From: Glycocaulis alkaliphilus
Lineage (GTDB): Bacteria; Pseudomonadota; Alphaproteobacteria; Caulobacterales; Maricaulaceae
Assembly (NCBI RefSeq): GCF_004000605.1
Contig: NZ_CP018911.1
Location: forward strand, 992,001-1,056,000
Length of the DNA stretch: 64,000 nt
Reading direction: 5' to 3'
Positions 1 to 8,266 of the stretch are shown here, in pieces (position 1 is the stretch's first letter; each line of letters opens with the position of its first letter). Under the pieces are notes generated by a model. That model had not been told where the DNA came from and did not search any database. It was given only the letters and a program-made list of their open reading frames with translations. The position numbers and the translations under genes are program-made.

Positions 1-2085
1 ATAGGCGCGCGGCGGAATATGACGCTCCACAAGATCTTCGGCGCACTGGTGGCGCATGTCCCTCACCACGTCGGAGACATTTTCCGCCTCCATGAACTCG
101 ATGCGCTGCTCGAAGATCGCCTTGCGCTGATCGTTCATCACGTCGTCGTATTTCAGGATATTCTTGCGGATGTCGAAATTGCGCTGCTCGACCTTCTTCT
201 GTGAGGTCTCCACCGCCTTGGACATCCACGGGTGCTGGATGGCCTCGCCTTCCTTCATGCCCATGGTGCGCATGATGGTGTCGAGGCGTTCCGGCGCAAA
301 AATGCGCAAGAGATCGTCTTCCACGGAGATGAAGAATTTGGAACGCCCCGGATCGCCCTGGCGGCCGGTACGGCCACGCAGCTGGTTATCGATCCGGCGT
401 GATTCATGGCGCTCGGTGCCGATCACGTAGAGCCCGCCGGCGTCCAGCGCGATCTTCCGGCGTTCGGCGACCTCTGCCTCGACGGATTTGCGTTTTTCCG
501 AAATCGCCGTGTCGTCTGGCTCGCGACCGGCCTTTCGCTCCTCGCTCAGCCAGTCATTGACCAGGAAGTCGACATTGCCGCCCAGCTGGATGTCGGTGCC
601 GCGCCCCGCCATGTTGGTGGCGATGGTCACCGCGCCCGGAACGCCGGCCTGCGCAATGATGGATGCTTCCTGCTCGTGATAGCGCGCATTGAGCACCTGG
701 TGCCTGATCTTGCGCTTCTTCAAAAGCTCGGCCAGCACCTCGGACTTCTCGATGGAGACGGTACCAACCAGAATCGGCTGGCCGCGCCCATGGGCTTCCT
801 CGATGCTGGTAATGATTGCGTCGTACTTTTCCTTGGCCGTGCGGTAGAGCTCGTCTTCCTCGTCAATACGCTGGACGGGGCGGTTTGTCGGGATTTCAGA
901 GACGCCAAGGCTGTAAATGCCAGCAAATTCCTCGGCTTCGGTCGAGGCCGTGCCGGTCATGCCCGAGAGCTTCTTGTAGAGGCGGAAATAGTTCTGGAAG
1001 GTGATCGAGGCCAGCGTCTGGTTCTCAGGCTGGATCTCCACGCCTTCCTTCGCCTCGATAGCCTGATGCAGGCCGTCCGACAGGCGGCGGCCCGTCATCA
1101 TCCGCCCGGTGAACTCGTCGATGAGCATCACCTTGTCGTCGCGGACGATATAGTCCTTGTCCTTCTGGAACAGCTTGTGAGCTTTCAGGCCCTGATTGAC
1201 GTGGTGAACGGTGGCGATGTTCTCGATGTCGTAGAGATCGCCTTCGTCCAGCAGGCCGTGCTCGCGCAGCAGCTCCTCGATATGCTCATTGCCTTCCTCG
1301 GTGAAGGTGACGGAGCGGTTCTTCTCGTCGAGCGCAAAATCCTCGTCCTTCAGGAAGGGGATCAGCTTGTCGATCGTCTTGTAGAAGTCCGAACGGTCAT
1401 CGGTGCGTCCGGAAATGATGAGCGGCGTGCGCGCTTCGTCGATCAGGATGGAGTCCACCTCGTCGACAATGGCGTAGGCGTGGCCGCGCTGCACCATTTC
1501 GCGCAAGCTGTATTTCATGTTGTCGCGCAGATAGTCAAAGCCCAGCTCGTTATTCGTGCCGTAGGTGATGTCGCAGGCATAGGCGCGGCGGCGCTCTTCA
1601 TCCAGCATCTGGTTGAGGATGACGCCGGTGGTCATGCCAAGGCGCTCAAACACCTTGCCCATCCATTCGGAGTCGCGCTGGGCCAGATAATCGTTGACCG
1701 TCACGACATGAACGCCCTTGCCGGGCAGGGCGTTCAGATAGGCCGCGAGCGTGGAAACCAGCGTCTTGCCTTCGCCGGTCTTCATCTCGGCAATGCCGCC
1801 CTCATGCAGCACCATCCCGCCAAGCAGCTGCACATCATAGTGGCGCTGGCCCAGCGAGCGTTTGGCCGCTTCGCGTACCGCTGCAAAGGCTTCTGGCAGC
1901 AGGCTGTCCAGTGCCTCGCCCTGCTCCAGGCGTGCCCTGAATTCGCCGGTTTTACCCTGCAGGCCTGCATCGTCGAGCAATTCAAATTCCGGCTCCAGCG
2001 CGTTGATCTGATGCACTTTCGGCATCATGCGCTTTACGGTGCGGTCATTTGAGGAGCCAAAGAGCTTGCGGGTAAAAGAAAGCAT
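1..2085 (-). CDS. secA: SecA preprotein translocase ATPase (5' part, C-terminus outside window)
   Basis: SecA is the cytoplasmic motor that drives unfolded preproteins through SecYEG using ATP. The visible 695 residues start [12 protein letters not shown] and carry the Walker A motif MKTGEGKT (residues 101-108), the Walker B DEVDS near residue 210, the preprotein cross-linking region, and the second nucleotide-binding fold with NMAGRGTDI and [13 protein letters not shown]. The reading frame stays open to base 1, so the helical-wing, linker and zinc-tail regions lie outside the window. The start at 2085 fits the usual SecA N-terminus. It is divergent from the parvulin lipoprotein gene, a typical alphaproteobacterial neighbour. 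Nothing looks damaged. Confidence 0.97.
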   Translation of the reverse strand, partial: MLSFTRKLFGSSNDRTVKRMMPKVHQINALEPEFELLDDAGLQGKTGEFRARLEQGEALDSLLPEAFAAVREAAKRSLGQRHYDVQLLGGMVLHEGGIAEMKTGEGKTLVSTLAAYLNALPGKGVHVVTVNDYLAQRDSEWMGKVFERLGMTTGVILNQMLDEERRRAYACDITYGTNNELGFDYLRDNMKYSLREMVQRGHAYAIVDEVDSILIDEARTPLIISGRTDDRSDFYKTIDKLIPFLKDEDFALDEKNRSVTFTEEGNEHIEELLREHGLLDEGDLYDIENIATVHHVNQGLKAHKLFQKDKDYIVRDDKVMLIDEFTGRMMTGRRLSDGLHQAIEAKEGVEIQPENQTLASITFQNYFRLYKKLSGMTGTASTEAEEFAGIYSLGVSEIPTNRPVQRIDEEDELYRTAKEKYDAIITSIEEAHGRGQPILVGTVSIEKSEVLAELLKKRKIRHQVLNARYHEQEASIIAQAGVPGAVTIATNMAGRGTDIQLGGNVDFLVNDWLSEERKAGREPDDTAISEKRKSVEAEVAERRKIALDAGGLYVIGTERHESRRIDNQLRGRTGRQGDPGRSKFFISVEDDLLRIFAPERLDTIMRTMGMKEGEAIQHPWMSKAVETSQKKVEQRNFDIRKNILKYDDVMNDQRKAIFEQRIEFMEAENVSDVVRDMRHQCAEDLVERHIPPRAY

Positions 2086-2230
2086 GTTTTATCAGCCGTC
2101 GCGGGGCGAAATGGGTGATCAGGCACGCCGGGCCAGTGTACAAGGCAAATCCGTACATGGCCTGGGCGCCTGTGTGGCGCTGGCCCTGAAGCAGCGCGCT
2201 CAAGATCAGGGACTTAAGGAGGCAGGCATA

Positions 2231-3283
2231 GTGTGTCAATCGAACCGGACCGCCAGACGCTGCAGTATCGGGCTTGTGGCCCTTGCCGGACTGTCGCTGG
2301 CAGTGGCCTGCGATACGCAGCAGGACAGGGCCGCTGCGCCCGCAGAGCCCGCCGTACAGGCTGAGGGGCGGGTAGACGTGCTGGCCCGCTTTCTGGCGCT
2401 GGAGCCTGCCGGGCCGGAGGATTCCGTGGTGGCCGAGGTCGGGACCACCGTGATTTACGCCTCGGACGTCCGCCGCGAGATCGCCGCGCGCAGCCTGCAT
2501 GACCACCCAGCAAACGTGGCGCCGTCAGACCCTGTTTTCCAGCAGGTTTTGTCAGAACTGACCGAGCAGCGCCTGCTGGCGCTGGAGGCGCTGCGGCGCG
2601 GCATGGACCGCGACATCGAGGCGCGCCGGCGCCTCGCCGCGGCCGAGGAGCGCATTCTGGGCAATATCCTGGTCGAGACCGTCGTGGCCAACTCCATCAC
2701 GGATGAAGCCATCGAGCGGATTTACCAGGAGCAGAACCGGCTAGCTCCGCGCCTGGAGGAGGTACGCGCCAGCCACATCCTCGTCACCACGCGCGAGGAG
2801 GCAGAGGAAGTCGCCCGCCTGCTGGCCGAGGGCGAGGACTTTGCCCAGCTCGCCCGTCAGGTCAGTCAGGACCCCGGTACCCGCCTTGATGGCGGGGATC
2901 TGGGCTATTTCACGCGGGACGGCATGGTGCAGGCCTTCTCGCGGCAGGCCTTTGCCACGGAGACGGGCGAGACTTCCGAGCCCTTCCAGACCGATTATGG
3001 CTGGCATGTGCTGCGGGTCACTGACCGGCGCGTGCAGCCCCGGCCCGGCCTTGAATCGCTGCGCGGCAATATCGTGCGCTTCCTGACACTGGAGGGGATA
3101 CAGACCCTGCTGGACACGGTGCGCCAGACCTATCCGGTCACCCGCAGCGGCGTGCCCGCCCCCTCCCAGATCCGCGCGCCCGGCCCCGTGCCCCCCGGTG
3201 ACCCGGAAGATTCCGGCGAGGAAGAGCCCGATGACATGGATGCGGACGAGGCGGATGCGCCCGGAGAGATGCCGCAGCGTTAG
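2231..3283 (+). CDS. PpiC/parvulin-type peptidyl-prolyl isomerase, probable lipoprotein
   Basis: Periplasmic cis-trans prolyl isomerase, likely a folding factor for exported proteins. I chose the GTG at 2231 because AAGGAGG (2216-2222) lies 8 bases upstream; the reading frame runs further upstream but without such a site. The 350-residue product begins with a hydrophobic signal ending LAVAC, a slightly atypical lipobox. An alpha-helical chaperone-like region follows. A parvulin domain spans about residues 176-268, beginning RASHILV and ending YGWHVLRV. A Pro/Asp/Glu-rich tail covers about residues 320-350. The position beside secA matches its role downstream of Sec export. In many relatives argJ follows; here mutT comes next. 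Confidence 0.88.
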   Translation: MCQSNRTARRCSIGLVALAGLSLAVACDTQQDRAAAPAEPAVQAEGRVDVLARFLALEPAGPEDSVVAEVGTTVIYASDVRREIAARSLHDHPANVAPSDPVFQQVLSELTEQRLLALEALRRGMDRDIEARRRLAAAEERILGNILVETVVANSITDEAIERIYQEQNRLAPRLEEVRASHILVTTREEAEEVARLLAEGEDFAQLARQVSQDPGTRLDGGDLGYFTRDGMVQAFSRQAFATETGETSEPFQTDYGWHVLRVTDRRVQPRPGLESLRGNIVRFLTLEGIQTLLDTVRQTYPVTRSGVPAPSQIRAPGPVPPGDPEDSGEEEPDDMDADEADAPGEMPQR

Positions 3284-3331
3284 GCTCGCGCTAACCGTGT
3301 CCACACACTCCGATTTAACGAAGGATCAGCC

Positions 3332-3751
3332 ATGATGCCCGCTGAGAAAGCCCACCTCTTGCTGGTGGCGGCGTGCGCGCTCATTGACCCCGATGGCCGG
3401 GTGCTCATCGCGCAGCGCCCTGAAGGCAAGGCATTTGCCGGGCAATGGGAGTTTCCCGGCGGCAAGGTGGAACCGGGCGAGTACCCCGAGGCAGCCGTCG
3501 TACGCGAGCTGCGCGAGGAACTGGGAGTGGAGCCATGCGAGCGTTGCCTTCAGCCCTTCGCCTTTGCATCCCATCCGCTGGAGGACGGGCGTCATCTGCT
3601 GATGCCGCTTTATGTGTGCCGCAAATGGGACGGCTTCCCGGACCCGAAAGAGGGCCAGCAAATCGCCTGGGTGAAACCGCACGATTTGAGCAGATATGCG
3701 CTTCTGCCCGCCGACATTCCCTTGGCCGCCGAGCTGCGCGACCGTCTCTGA
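3332..3751 (+). CDS. mutT: MutT-type Nudix hydrolase (8-oxo-dGTP diphosphatase)
   Basis: Sanitises the nucleotide pool by hydrolysing 8-oxo-dGTP to the monophosphate, preventing A:T to C:G transversions. The 139-residue protein has the complete Nudix box at about residues 42-64 (GGKVEPGE followed by RELREELGV), with the metal-binding glutamates in place, and an N-terminal strand typical of MutT (LLLVAACALIDPDGRVLIAQR). Length is normal for the family. There are two adjacent ATG codons; the first follows GAAGGATC. Its TGA stop (3749-3751) overlaps the putative CTG start of a pilin-like ORF. Confidence 0.93.
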   Translation: MMPAEKAHLLLVAACALIDPDGRVLIAQRPEGKAFAGQWEFPGGKVEPGEYPEAAVVRELREELGVEPCERCLQPFAFASHPLEDGRHLLMPLYVCRKWDGFPDPKEGQQIAWVKPHDLSRYALLPADIPLAAELRDRL

Positions 3752-3915
3752 TCGCCGATACCAGAGGCGCAACCGCCATTGAGTACGCCTTGATGGTAGG
3801 CCTGATCGCCCTCGCCATCATCGGCGCGTTGACGTTCGTGGCGGGTGGCAATGGCGGCATGTGGACCCGCGTCCAGACCGAGGTCACCAGCGCAATGTCG
3901 GGTGAGGGGGGCTAA
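3748..3915 (+). CDS. Flp/Fap-type IVb pilin-like micro-protein with putative CTG start
   Basis: The translated segment contains the class III prepilin signature RGATAIEYALMVGLIALAII: a processing Gly, Ala+1, conserved Glu+5 and Tyr+6, then a single hydrophobic helix. Flp pilins are Tad-system adhesive pilus subunits of 50-65 residues; here 55 residues run from 3748. No ATG, GTG or TTG lies at a sensible distance upstream. The only local start candidate is CTG at 3748, overlapping the mutT stop as CTGA. That gives an unusually short 7-residue leader (MIADTRG). An in-frame ATG at 3625 inside mutT would add about 40 residues of non-pilin sequence. It could equally be a remnant that lost its leader. 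No other tad genes are visible. Confidence 0.55.
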   Translation: MIADTRGATAIEYALMVGLIALAIIGALTFVAGGNGGMWTRVQTEVTSAMSGEGG

Positions 3916-4835
3916 CCCGCCTTCTCGCCCGCACCGCGCTCCTTAACCCCCAGAGCATCGGCGAGGCGCACTTTCGCCGAGCCGGGGCGCAAGGGTTTGG
4001 GCTGGCTCTCATGGGGCGCCCAGCCCGCCGCGTGCAGGATTTCAAACTTCGCCGGAATGCGGCCATCGGCTTCGGCGAAGCGCTCTGAATAGACTTGCGC
4101 GGTCTTCACGAAGAATTGCCGGTGGGCGGGTGTGCGCGGGCGGCTGGCGAGCACGCTCGTCTCGCCCATGCGGCGCAAATCGCGCATCAGCACGAAGGCA
4201 TTGCCATAGCGCACGCTCAGCCGGTCCACGTCCGATACCGGCATGGCAAAGCCTGCGCGCGCCAGCAATCCTGCAAGGTCTACCGTGTCGGCGAAGGGCG
4301 AGACGCGCGCCGAGACCTGGCCGTAGATTTCGTCCTCTGCGGCCATGAGGGACTGGCGCAGCTCGGTCAGCGTCGCTCCGCCCAGCATGGCGCAGGCAAA
4401 GAAGCCGTCGGGTTTGAGCGCCCGGTTGATCTGGATCAGCGCGCCAACGAGATCATTCGTCCAGTGCAGCGAGAGGCAGGAGATTACCAGATCGACGCCT
4501 TCGTCGGCTATCGGCAGGCGCTCCTCGTCCATCACCAGTGCCGCGCCTGGTGCTTTGGCGGCCATGGCGTGCGATATATCCGCCTCGATCAGTGTTCCGA
4601 TTTTCGAGGCGAGTTCCGGCCTCGCCGCGATGGCCCGGCCCACCGCGCCCGCTCCGCCGATCACTAGCGCGCGGTCAAACGTGCGGTTCACCGCCATCAG
4701 CCGGTCGGCCAGATCGTCGGCGGCACGGCTCGCCAGAAAGGCAAATTCCTCATAGCCTCTTGCCGCACGGGTCCGCCGCTGGCGCAATAGCGTGCGGTCA
4801 AACAATAGAGGCGGGGTGTCAGAGGATGATGCCAT
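3912..4835 (-). CDS. Class I SAM-dependent methyltransferase, BioC/NDUFAF5-like
   Basis: The 307-residue protein has a Rossmann-type methyltransferase core. A glycine motif near residues 56-69 (ALVIGGAGAVGRAI) is followed by an acidic loop (LIEADIS) and the motif ISCLSLHWTNDL, characteristic of the BioC/NDUFAF5 group. The N-terminal FDRTLLRQRRTRAA also matches alphaproteobacterial NDUFAF5-like proteins. Mitochondrial NDUFAF5 hydroxylates an arginine of complex I subunit NDUFS7; BioC methylates malonyl-ACP. Which reaction applies here is unknown. Location next to comF and grxC is a conserved alphaproteobacterial arrangement. It starts divergently from comF with overlapping start regions, so the two genes must have closely packed or overlapping promoters. 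Confidence 0.85.
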   Translation of the reverse strand: MASSSDTPPLLFDRTLLRQRRTRAARGYEEFAFLASRAADDLADRLMAVNRTFDRALVIGGAGAVGRAIAARPELASKIGTLIEADISHAMAAKAPGAALVMDEERLPIADEGVDLVISCLSLHWTNDLVGALIQINRALKPDGFFACAMLGGATLTELRQSLMAAEDEIYGQVSARVSPFADTVDLAGLLARAGFAMPVSDVDRLSVRYGNAFVLMRDLRRMGETSVLASRPRTPAHRQFFVKTAQVYSERFAEADGRIPAKFEILHAAGWAPHESQPKPLRPGSAKVRLADALGVKERGAGEKAG

Positions 4836-5608
4836 GGGGCGGATATGGACCGGCGCGCCTCGCGAGGGAAGCCTCGCGGGTGATGAGGGGCGTGGCCGAC
4901 CTCATCTGGCCGCCGGTGTCCCTCCTCTCCTACGAGCCGGTATCGGCCCATGGCCAGCTATCGCCTGCCGACTGGTCGAAGATCGTTTTCCTCGACGATC
5001 CGCAATGTGCCGCGTGCGGGTTTCCGTTCGACTGGCCGCCGGGCGAGGGCGCGGTGTGCGGGCCTTGCGCTGCGCGTGCGCCCGCGTTTGATACCGCCCG
5101 CTCTGCCTTCGTCTACACGCCGGAAAGCCGCCGTCTCGTCCTGTCGCTGAAACATGGCGGGCGGGTGGACGGGCTTGCCGCCTTTGGCGGCTGGATGCGC
5201 CGGGCGGGTAGGGACATGCTGGCAGAGGCCGATTATCTGGTGCCTGTGCCGCTGCACCCGCGCCGCCTGCGCCAGCGCCGCTTCAACCAGTCGCTATTGC
5301 TGGCACAATCACTGGCAAAGCTCTCCGGCGTGGCCTGTGACCCGCATATTCTCATGCGCCGCCGCCCGACACCCAGCCAGGGCGGGCAGAGCGCGAAGGG
5401 CCGCAGGCGCAATGTGGCGGGGGCCTTTGCGGTGCGTGACGCGGCCAAACCCCGCATCAAGGGCGCAAAGCTGATCCTGATTGATGACGTCTACACCACA
5501 GGGGCGACGCTGGAGGCGTGTGCGCGTGCCCTGAAACGGGCAGGCGCGGCGCGCGTTGATGCCCTGACGCTTGCGCGCGTTGTCAGAACCAGCGACGTGC
5601 TTACATAA
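4826..5608 (+). CDS. ComF family amidophosphoribosyltransferase-like protein
   Basis: ComF proteins are linked to DNA uptake in competent bacteria; the biochemical role is unsettled. An N-terminal double CxxC zinc site (CAAC and CGPC) is followed by a phosphoribosyltransferase fold. Landmarks are DYLVPVPLHPRRLRQRRFNQ and the PRPP loop LILIDDVYTTGATL (about residue 216 on). From ATG 4826 the protein has 260 residues and keeps an amphipathic segment before ADLIWPP seen in many alphaproteobacterial homologues. ATG 4829 and ATG 4883 are alternatives; 4883 would remove the overlap with the divergent methyltransferase start. Confidence 0.87.
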   Translation: MMPWGGYGPARLAREASRVMRGVADLIWPPVSLLSYEPVSAHGQLSPADWSKIVFLDDPQCAACGFPFDWPPGEGAVCGPCAARAPAFDTARSAFVYTPESRRLVLSLKHGGRVDGLAAFGGWMRRAGRDMLAEADYLVPVPLHPRRLRQRRFNQSLLLAQSLAKLSGVACDPHILMRRRPTPSQGGQSAKGRRRNVAGAFAVRDAAKPRIKGAKLILIDDVYTTGATLEACARALKRAGAARVDALTLARVVRTSDVLT

Positions 5609-5648
5609 GCGCGAGACCTGATTTTGCTGATTCACGAAAGCTAAGCCC

Positions 5649-5915
5649 ATGACCCCGCCCGCCATCACCATCTACACTCGCCCTTTCTGTGCCTTCTGCT
5701 CGCGCGCGCTGTCGCTGCTGGCGGAGAAGGGCGTGGCGTTCAAGGAGATCGAGGCGGGCTTCGACCCGGCCTTGCGCGCCGAAATGCAGCAGCGTTCGGG
5801 CCGCAATACCTTCCCGCAGATTTTCATTGGCGAGACTCATGTGGGCGGCTGCGATGATCTGTTCGCGCTGGAAGCCGAAGGCAAGCTTGATCCCATGCTG
5901 AAGGCTGGTGCGTGA
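5649..5915 (+). CDS. grxC: Glutaredoxin 3 (GrxC)
   Basis: Small 88-residue thiol-disulfide oxidoreductase that uses glutathione to reduce protein disulfides or glutathionylated proteins in the cytoplasm. The thioredoxin fold is evident: strand ITIYTRPF, active-site C14-A-F-C17, NTFPQIFIG with the cis-proline, then GGCDDLFALE. The active site is CAFC instead of the usual CPYC; replacing Pro by Ala should shift redox potential and Cys pKa, but the dithiol pair is intact. Its TGA stop shares one base with the next gene's ATG (TGATG at 5913-5917), implying translational coupling. Confidence 0.93.
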   Translation: MTPPAITIYTRPFCAFCSRALSLLAEKGVAFKEIEAGFDPALRAEMQQRSGRNTFPQIFIGETHVGGCDDLFALEAEGKLDPMLKAGA

Positions 5916-6739
5916 TGGCGAAAACCAAAATCGCCCTTGTCCAGATGCGTTCCGGCACGGATCCGGATCGCAATATGGACGCTGCCGAGGCTGCGATCCG
6001 TCAGGCGGCGGGCGAGGGCGCCAAGCTGGTGGCAACGCCGGAAGTGACCAATCTGGTGCAGAAGGATGCCAAGGCTCTGTTCGAGACCTTGCGTGCGCCG
6101 GACGAGGATGAGGGCGTGAAGCGCCTCGCGGCGCTGGCCTCCGAACTGAAGATCGACGTGCTGGCGGGTTCAATGGCGTTGAAGGGCATAGATGGCCGGG
6201 CGGTGAACCGCTCCATGCTGTTCGGCCCGGACGGGGCGCTCAAGGCCCATTACGACAAGATCCACATGTTCGATGTCGCCATCGGCAACGGTGAAGTCTG
6301 GTCGGAGAGCACCAATTACGCGCCCGGCAGCCGCGCCGTAATAGCCGAGGCGGCGGGCATGAAGCTGGGCCTGACCATCTGCTACGATGTGCGCTTTGCC
6401 TATCTCTACCGCGCGCTGGCGATAGGCGGGGCGGTCGCGATCACCGTACCGGCCGCTTTCACCCGCCCGACCGGCAAGGCGCACTGGGAGTTGCTCTTGC
6501 GCGCCCGCGCCATCGAGACCGGCAGCTTCATCCTCGCGCCTGCGCAGGGCGGCACGCATGAGGACGGCCGCAAGACATGGGGCCGCTCCATGGTGGTGGG
6601 GCCGTGGGGCGATGTGATCAGTGTTCTGGACCATGACGAGCCGGGCATTCTCTATGCCGAAATGGACACGGAAGACGCGCTCTCCGCGCGCCAGCGTATC
6701 CCGGCGCTCAAAGGCGGGCGGGAGTTTACAGGCCCATGA
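5915..6739 (+). CDS. Carbon-nitrogen hydrolase, Nit1/Nit2-like amidase
   Basis: A nitrilase-superfamily amidase, 274 residues. The catalytic triad is visible as E43 (VATPEVTN), K115 (HYDKIHMFD) and C156 (GLTICYDVRF). The CYDVRF context is typical of Nit1/Nit2 enzymes, which repair deaminated glutathione or act as omega-amidase; the linkage to grxC fits a glutathione-related role, but that is inference. ATG 5915 is preferred over GTG 5912 because of the TGATG coupling. The gene ends in an ATGA overlap with the DUF1178 gene. Confidence 0.92.
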   Translation: MAKTKIALVQMRSGTDPDRNMDAAEAAIRQAAGEGAKLVATPEVTNLVQKDAKALFETLRAPDEDEGVKRLAALASELKIDVLAGSMALKGIDGRAVNRSMLFGPDGALKAHYDKIHMFDVAIGNGEVWSESTNYAPGSRAVIAEAAGMKLGLTICYDVRFAYLYRALAIGGAVAITVPAAFTRPTGKAHWELLLRARAIETGSFILAPAQGGTHEDGRKTWGRSMVVGPWGDVISVLDHDEPGILYAEMDTEDALSARQRIPALKGGREFTGP

Positions 6740-7164
6740 TCCGCTACGCCCTGCAATGTGATGAGGGCCATGGCTTTGAGGGCTGGTTCTCCTCCAGCGA
6801 GGATTATGAAAGCCAGGAAGAGCGTGGCCTGGTCGAGTGCCCGCATTGCGGCTCGGTCGCTGTCACGCGCGCCGTGATGGCTCCTGCTGTGCGTACCACC
6901 AAGGGCCGGGAAACCAGCACCAATGGCGAGCCGGACATGGAAGCGGTCGCCCGCAAGGTGCGCGCTCATATCCGCAAGAATTACGATTATGTCGGGCCGG
7001 ACTTCGCATCAGAAGCCCGCGCCATCCATGAGGGCGAAAAGCCTGAACGCCTGATCTATGGCGAAACGACGCCGGAGGAACGCGCAAAGCTCGCCGAAGA
7101 CGGCGTGCCGTGCGCGCCTCTGCCGGAACCCTTTGCGCCCACCCCGCCCAAGAAGGCGAATTAG
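6736..7164 (+). CDS. DUF1178 family protein
   Basis: A 142-residue protein beginning MIRYALQCDEGHGFEGWF, with one CxxC pair (CPHC, residues 35-38) and an earlier single Cys/His (CDEGH) that could together bind a metal. This matches DUF1178, a conserved alpha/betaproteobacterial family of unknown function. The C-terminal half contains the family segment AHIRKNYDYVGPDFASEARAIHEGE. It overlaps the upstream amidase by four bases (ATGA) and closes the comF-grxC-amidase run, so co-expression is likely. Confidence 0.88.
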   Translation: MIRYALQCDEGHGFEGWFSSSEDYESQEERGLVECPHCGSVAVTRAVMAPAVRTTKGRETSTNGEPDMEAVARKVRAHIRKNYDYVGPDFASEARAIHEGEKPERLIYGETTPEERAKLAEDGVPCAPLPEPFAPTPPKKAN

Positions 7165-7238
7165 GGGTTCTCATTCACTTGTCATCCTCCGGCCGAGCGC
7201 AAGCGAGGTCCGGGGGACCCATGCCTGCAACGCGATTT

Positions 7239-7351
7239 CCTCCCCCGTTTACGGGGGAGGTGTCGAGCGCAAGCGAGACGGAGGGGGGAACATTTCTGAG
7301 TTATCCCCCCCCCTCGGCCTTTCAGGCCACTCCCCCCGTAAACGGGGGGAG
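7239..7351. repeat. Composite palindromic repeat, copy 1
   Basis: Two near-perfect 22-base palindromes bound this element: one at 7239-7260 (arm CCTCCCCCGT, centre TT) and one at 7330-7351 (arm CTCCCCCCGT, centre AA). The second is in opposite orientation. Between them is a purine-rich then pyrimidine-rich stretch. The same architecture occurs inverted at 22162-22269. It lies in the gap between two convergent genes and resembles a BIME- or MITE-like dispersed element. Confidence 0.7.
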
Positions 7352-7374
7352 AAACCCGCTCGTACGTTGTTGCC

Positions 7375-8046
7375 CTACCGGCTCACCAGCCACTCCAGCA
7401 GGAAAGGCGTATCGGCATAACGCTCGCGCAGCTTTGCAGGGGCGTCCGGCCCGAAATCGCGGCCCCGCCATTCGGTACAGTCCGCTACCGTCAGATCAGC
7501 GCGACGGAAGGCGGCGAGCCAGTCTGAAAAGCTGTGCGGATGGCTTGGCATGTGGATGTCGTGATCACCGTCCGGGAAATGCGCGCCTTTGCCCGACAGC
7601 GTCATGAAGGGGTGGATTTCGAGGATCAGCGCAAACCCGCCGGGCCGGACAATGCGCGCGAGTTCAGCGGCTGGCTCGTCCAGCCTCTCCACATGCTCAT
7701 AGGCAAGGCTGACCAAAGCGGCGTCGAAACGGCCGGTTTCAACGGGCAGGGGCAGCGTGATGTCGTGCTGGACCAGGCTGGCATCCGGTGCGGCGTCCTT
7801 CGCCTTTTCCAGCATGCCAGCCGAAAGGTCGCAGCCCCATAGTTCAGCGGCGCCGGCACGCGCCAACGCGGCCAGATTGCGTCCGGTGCCGCAGCCAAGC
7901 TCTGCCGCCGATTTGCCGGCGAACCGCTCCAGATGGCGTTCCAGCGCCGCCGTGGCGGCATAGACCATCGGATTGTCGAACGCGTCATAGCTCGCCGCCC
8001 AGCGGTCATAGGCGGCTTCAACATCAAGGAATATACGGTTTGTCAT
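7375..8046 (-). CDS. Class I SAM-dependent methyltransferase
   Basis: A 223-residue protein from ATG 8046 (MTNRIFLDVEAAYDRWA). The frame extends 15 codons upstream, but that part lacks homology-like features. Motif I is AAELGCGTGRNLAALA; the acidic residue after strand 2 is in LWGCDLS; a motif IV-like stretch is FDAALVSLAYEHVERL; and a post-motif region follows (ARIVRPGGFALILEIHPF). The fold matches ubiquinone/menaquinone-type methyltransferases (UbiE/Methyltransf_11), but no substrate can be assigned. It stands alone, convergent with the DUF1178 operon across the palindromic repeat. Confidence 0.82.
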   Translation of the reverse strand: MTNRIFLDVEAAYDRWAASYDAFDNPMVYAATAALERHLERFAGKSAAELGCGTGRNLAALARAGAAELWGCDLSAGMLEKAKDAAPDASLVQHDITLPLPVETGRFDAALVSLAYEHVERLDEPAAELARIVRPGGFALILEIHPFMTLSGKGAHFPDGDHDIHMPSHPHSFSDWLAAFRRADLTVADCTEWRGRDFGPDAPAKLRERYADTPFLLEWLVSR

Positions 8047-8266
8047 GGGTCGTGCTCCATCGCAGACCGGAGACCGTCCGGCGCGGGGCACTTAGTTTTC
8101 GCATGGTCACAGCCAGCGGCTCCACCAGAGCAGCGCCCTGCATATACCTGCGCACTGCGCCTTTCAATACGCTCCCCACCTTGCCGTCAGCGCCGGAGCG
8201 TGATCCTGTTGCGCACATCAGGATCAGGGCAGTCCGCGAGACGGACGCCCGCGTCGGGGACAGGAC

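Noticed and set aside
406-2052. Long plus-strand open frame of 548 residues
   Set aside because: It is antisense to secA, whose protein motifs are perfect. The frame is a by-product of high GC third-position bias.
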